A DNA stretch of 64,000 nt from Caulobacter sp. 602-2 (lineage in GTDB: Bacteria > Pseudomonadota > Alphaproteobacteria > Caulobacterales > Caulobacteraceae). The notes under the pieces are model-generated. The model was not told the DNA's origin. It made no database searches and saw nothing but the letters and a program-made list of their open reading frames with translations. This document shows, piece after piece, positions 63,833 through 64,000 of the stretch (position 1 is its first letter; each line of letters starts with the position of its first letter). Where the stretch lies: contig NZ_JAAKGT010000008.1 of the NCBI RefSeq assembly GCF_011043625.1, positions 144,965 to 208,964 of the forward strand. The letters are read 5' to 3'. The position numbers and the translations under genes are program-made.

Positions 63833-64000
63833 ATGAACAAACGCTTCGCCTATCTGATCGTCGGCGCGATGGTGCTGGGGGTGCTCGTCGGCTGGGGTTG
63901 CAACCAGTTCCTGGACGCCGAAGGGGCCAAGTCGGCCGCCTCGGGCCTGTCTCTGATCACCGACATCTTCCTGCGGCTGATCAAGATGATCATCGCGCCG
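63833..64000 (+). CDS. Dicarboxylate/amino acid:cation symporter (3' end outside window)
   Basis: The first 56 codons of a membrane transporter from an ATG at 63833. The translation MNKRFAYLIVGAMVLGVLVG, then GLSLITDIFLRLIKMIIAP matches the first helix and the F-L-R-L-I-K-M-I-I-x-P motif of the DAACS (GltP/DctA/GltT) family, which takes up glutamate, aspartate or C4-dicarboxylates with protons or sodium. The substrate cannot be told from this part. GGCTCC-type upstream sequence gives no clear ribosome-binding site. Confidence 0.85.
   Translation, partial: MNKRFAYLIVGAMVLGVLVGWGCNQFLDAEGAKSAASGLSLITDIFLRLIKMIIAP

Overview
The window is GC-rich chromosomal DNA from an alphaproteobacterium, almost certainly Caulobacter or a close relative (Caulobacteraceae). 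The strongest marker is spmX (3943-5232), the stalk/cell-cycle muramidase-fold protein of that lineage. Secreted polysaccharide-degrading enzymes, a large TonB-dependent receptor, a NodT-type outer-membrane factor and a HWE-family kinase fit this. I see no prophage, CRISPR array, rRNA operon or insertion-sequence transposase.

Left part (1-12.6 kb). A minus-strand ArsR-SRPBCC-DUF1801 operon with a tandem palindromic operator is followed by a 0.8-kb gene-free stretch of palindromic repeats and hairpin-forming sequence. Then come an isovaleryl-CoA dehydrogenase, spmX with a sigma-54-like promoter, mgtE, tRNA-Leu(GAG) with its own terminator, an orphan FliN-like gene divergent from lipB, five DUF805 membrane-protein genes in a row, and the biotin-carrying subunit of propionyl-CoA carboxylase.

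Middle (12.7-33 kb). A 1267-residue secreted LamG-domain protein is translationally coupled to a GlcG/HbpS-like protein. After a set of small stress or housekeeping genes (DJ-1-like, YbjQ, msrB, TPR, DUF1428, S41 peptidase) come a zeta-toxin-like kinase overlapping a 53-codon gene, thiC under a TPP riboswitch, a minus-strand TPR/coiled-coil/zinc-peptidase group, a PLP-lyase plus Asp/Glu-racemase operon, a bifunctional PBP1-type penicillin-binding protein and a PAS-HWE kinase.

Right part (33-64 kb). A Tat-exported PL10 pectate lyase and a GH9 endoglucanase are separate secreted glycan-degrading genes, each with a possible LacI-type operator upstream. The GH9 gene lies between two copies of a ~200-bp palindromic element; the second copy has short terminal inverted repeats and an 11-bp direct repeat at its ends, which looks like a MITE. 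The complete EF-P beta-lysylation set (efp, epmA, epmB) falls within 5.2 kb. A four-gene MdtABC-type RND efflux operon with its outer-membrane lipoprotein is bracketed by two near-identical ~105-bp palindromic repeats. The window ends with a TonB receptor beside a stand-alone DUF4880 (FecR N-terminal) gene and the start of a dicarboxylate/amino acid:cation symporter.

Many genes overlap by ATGA or TGATG, so operon calls are mostly direct. Functional names come from motifs read in the translations; regulatory sites are pattern matches and are marked as inference.
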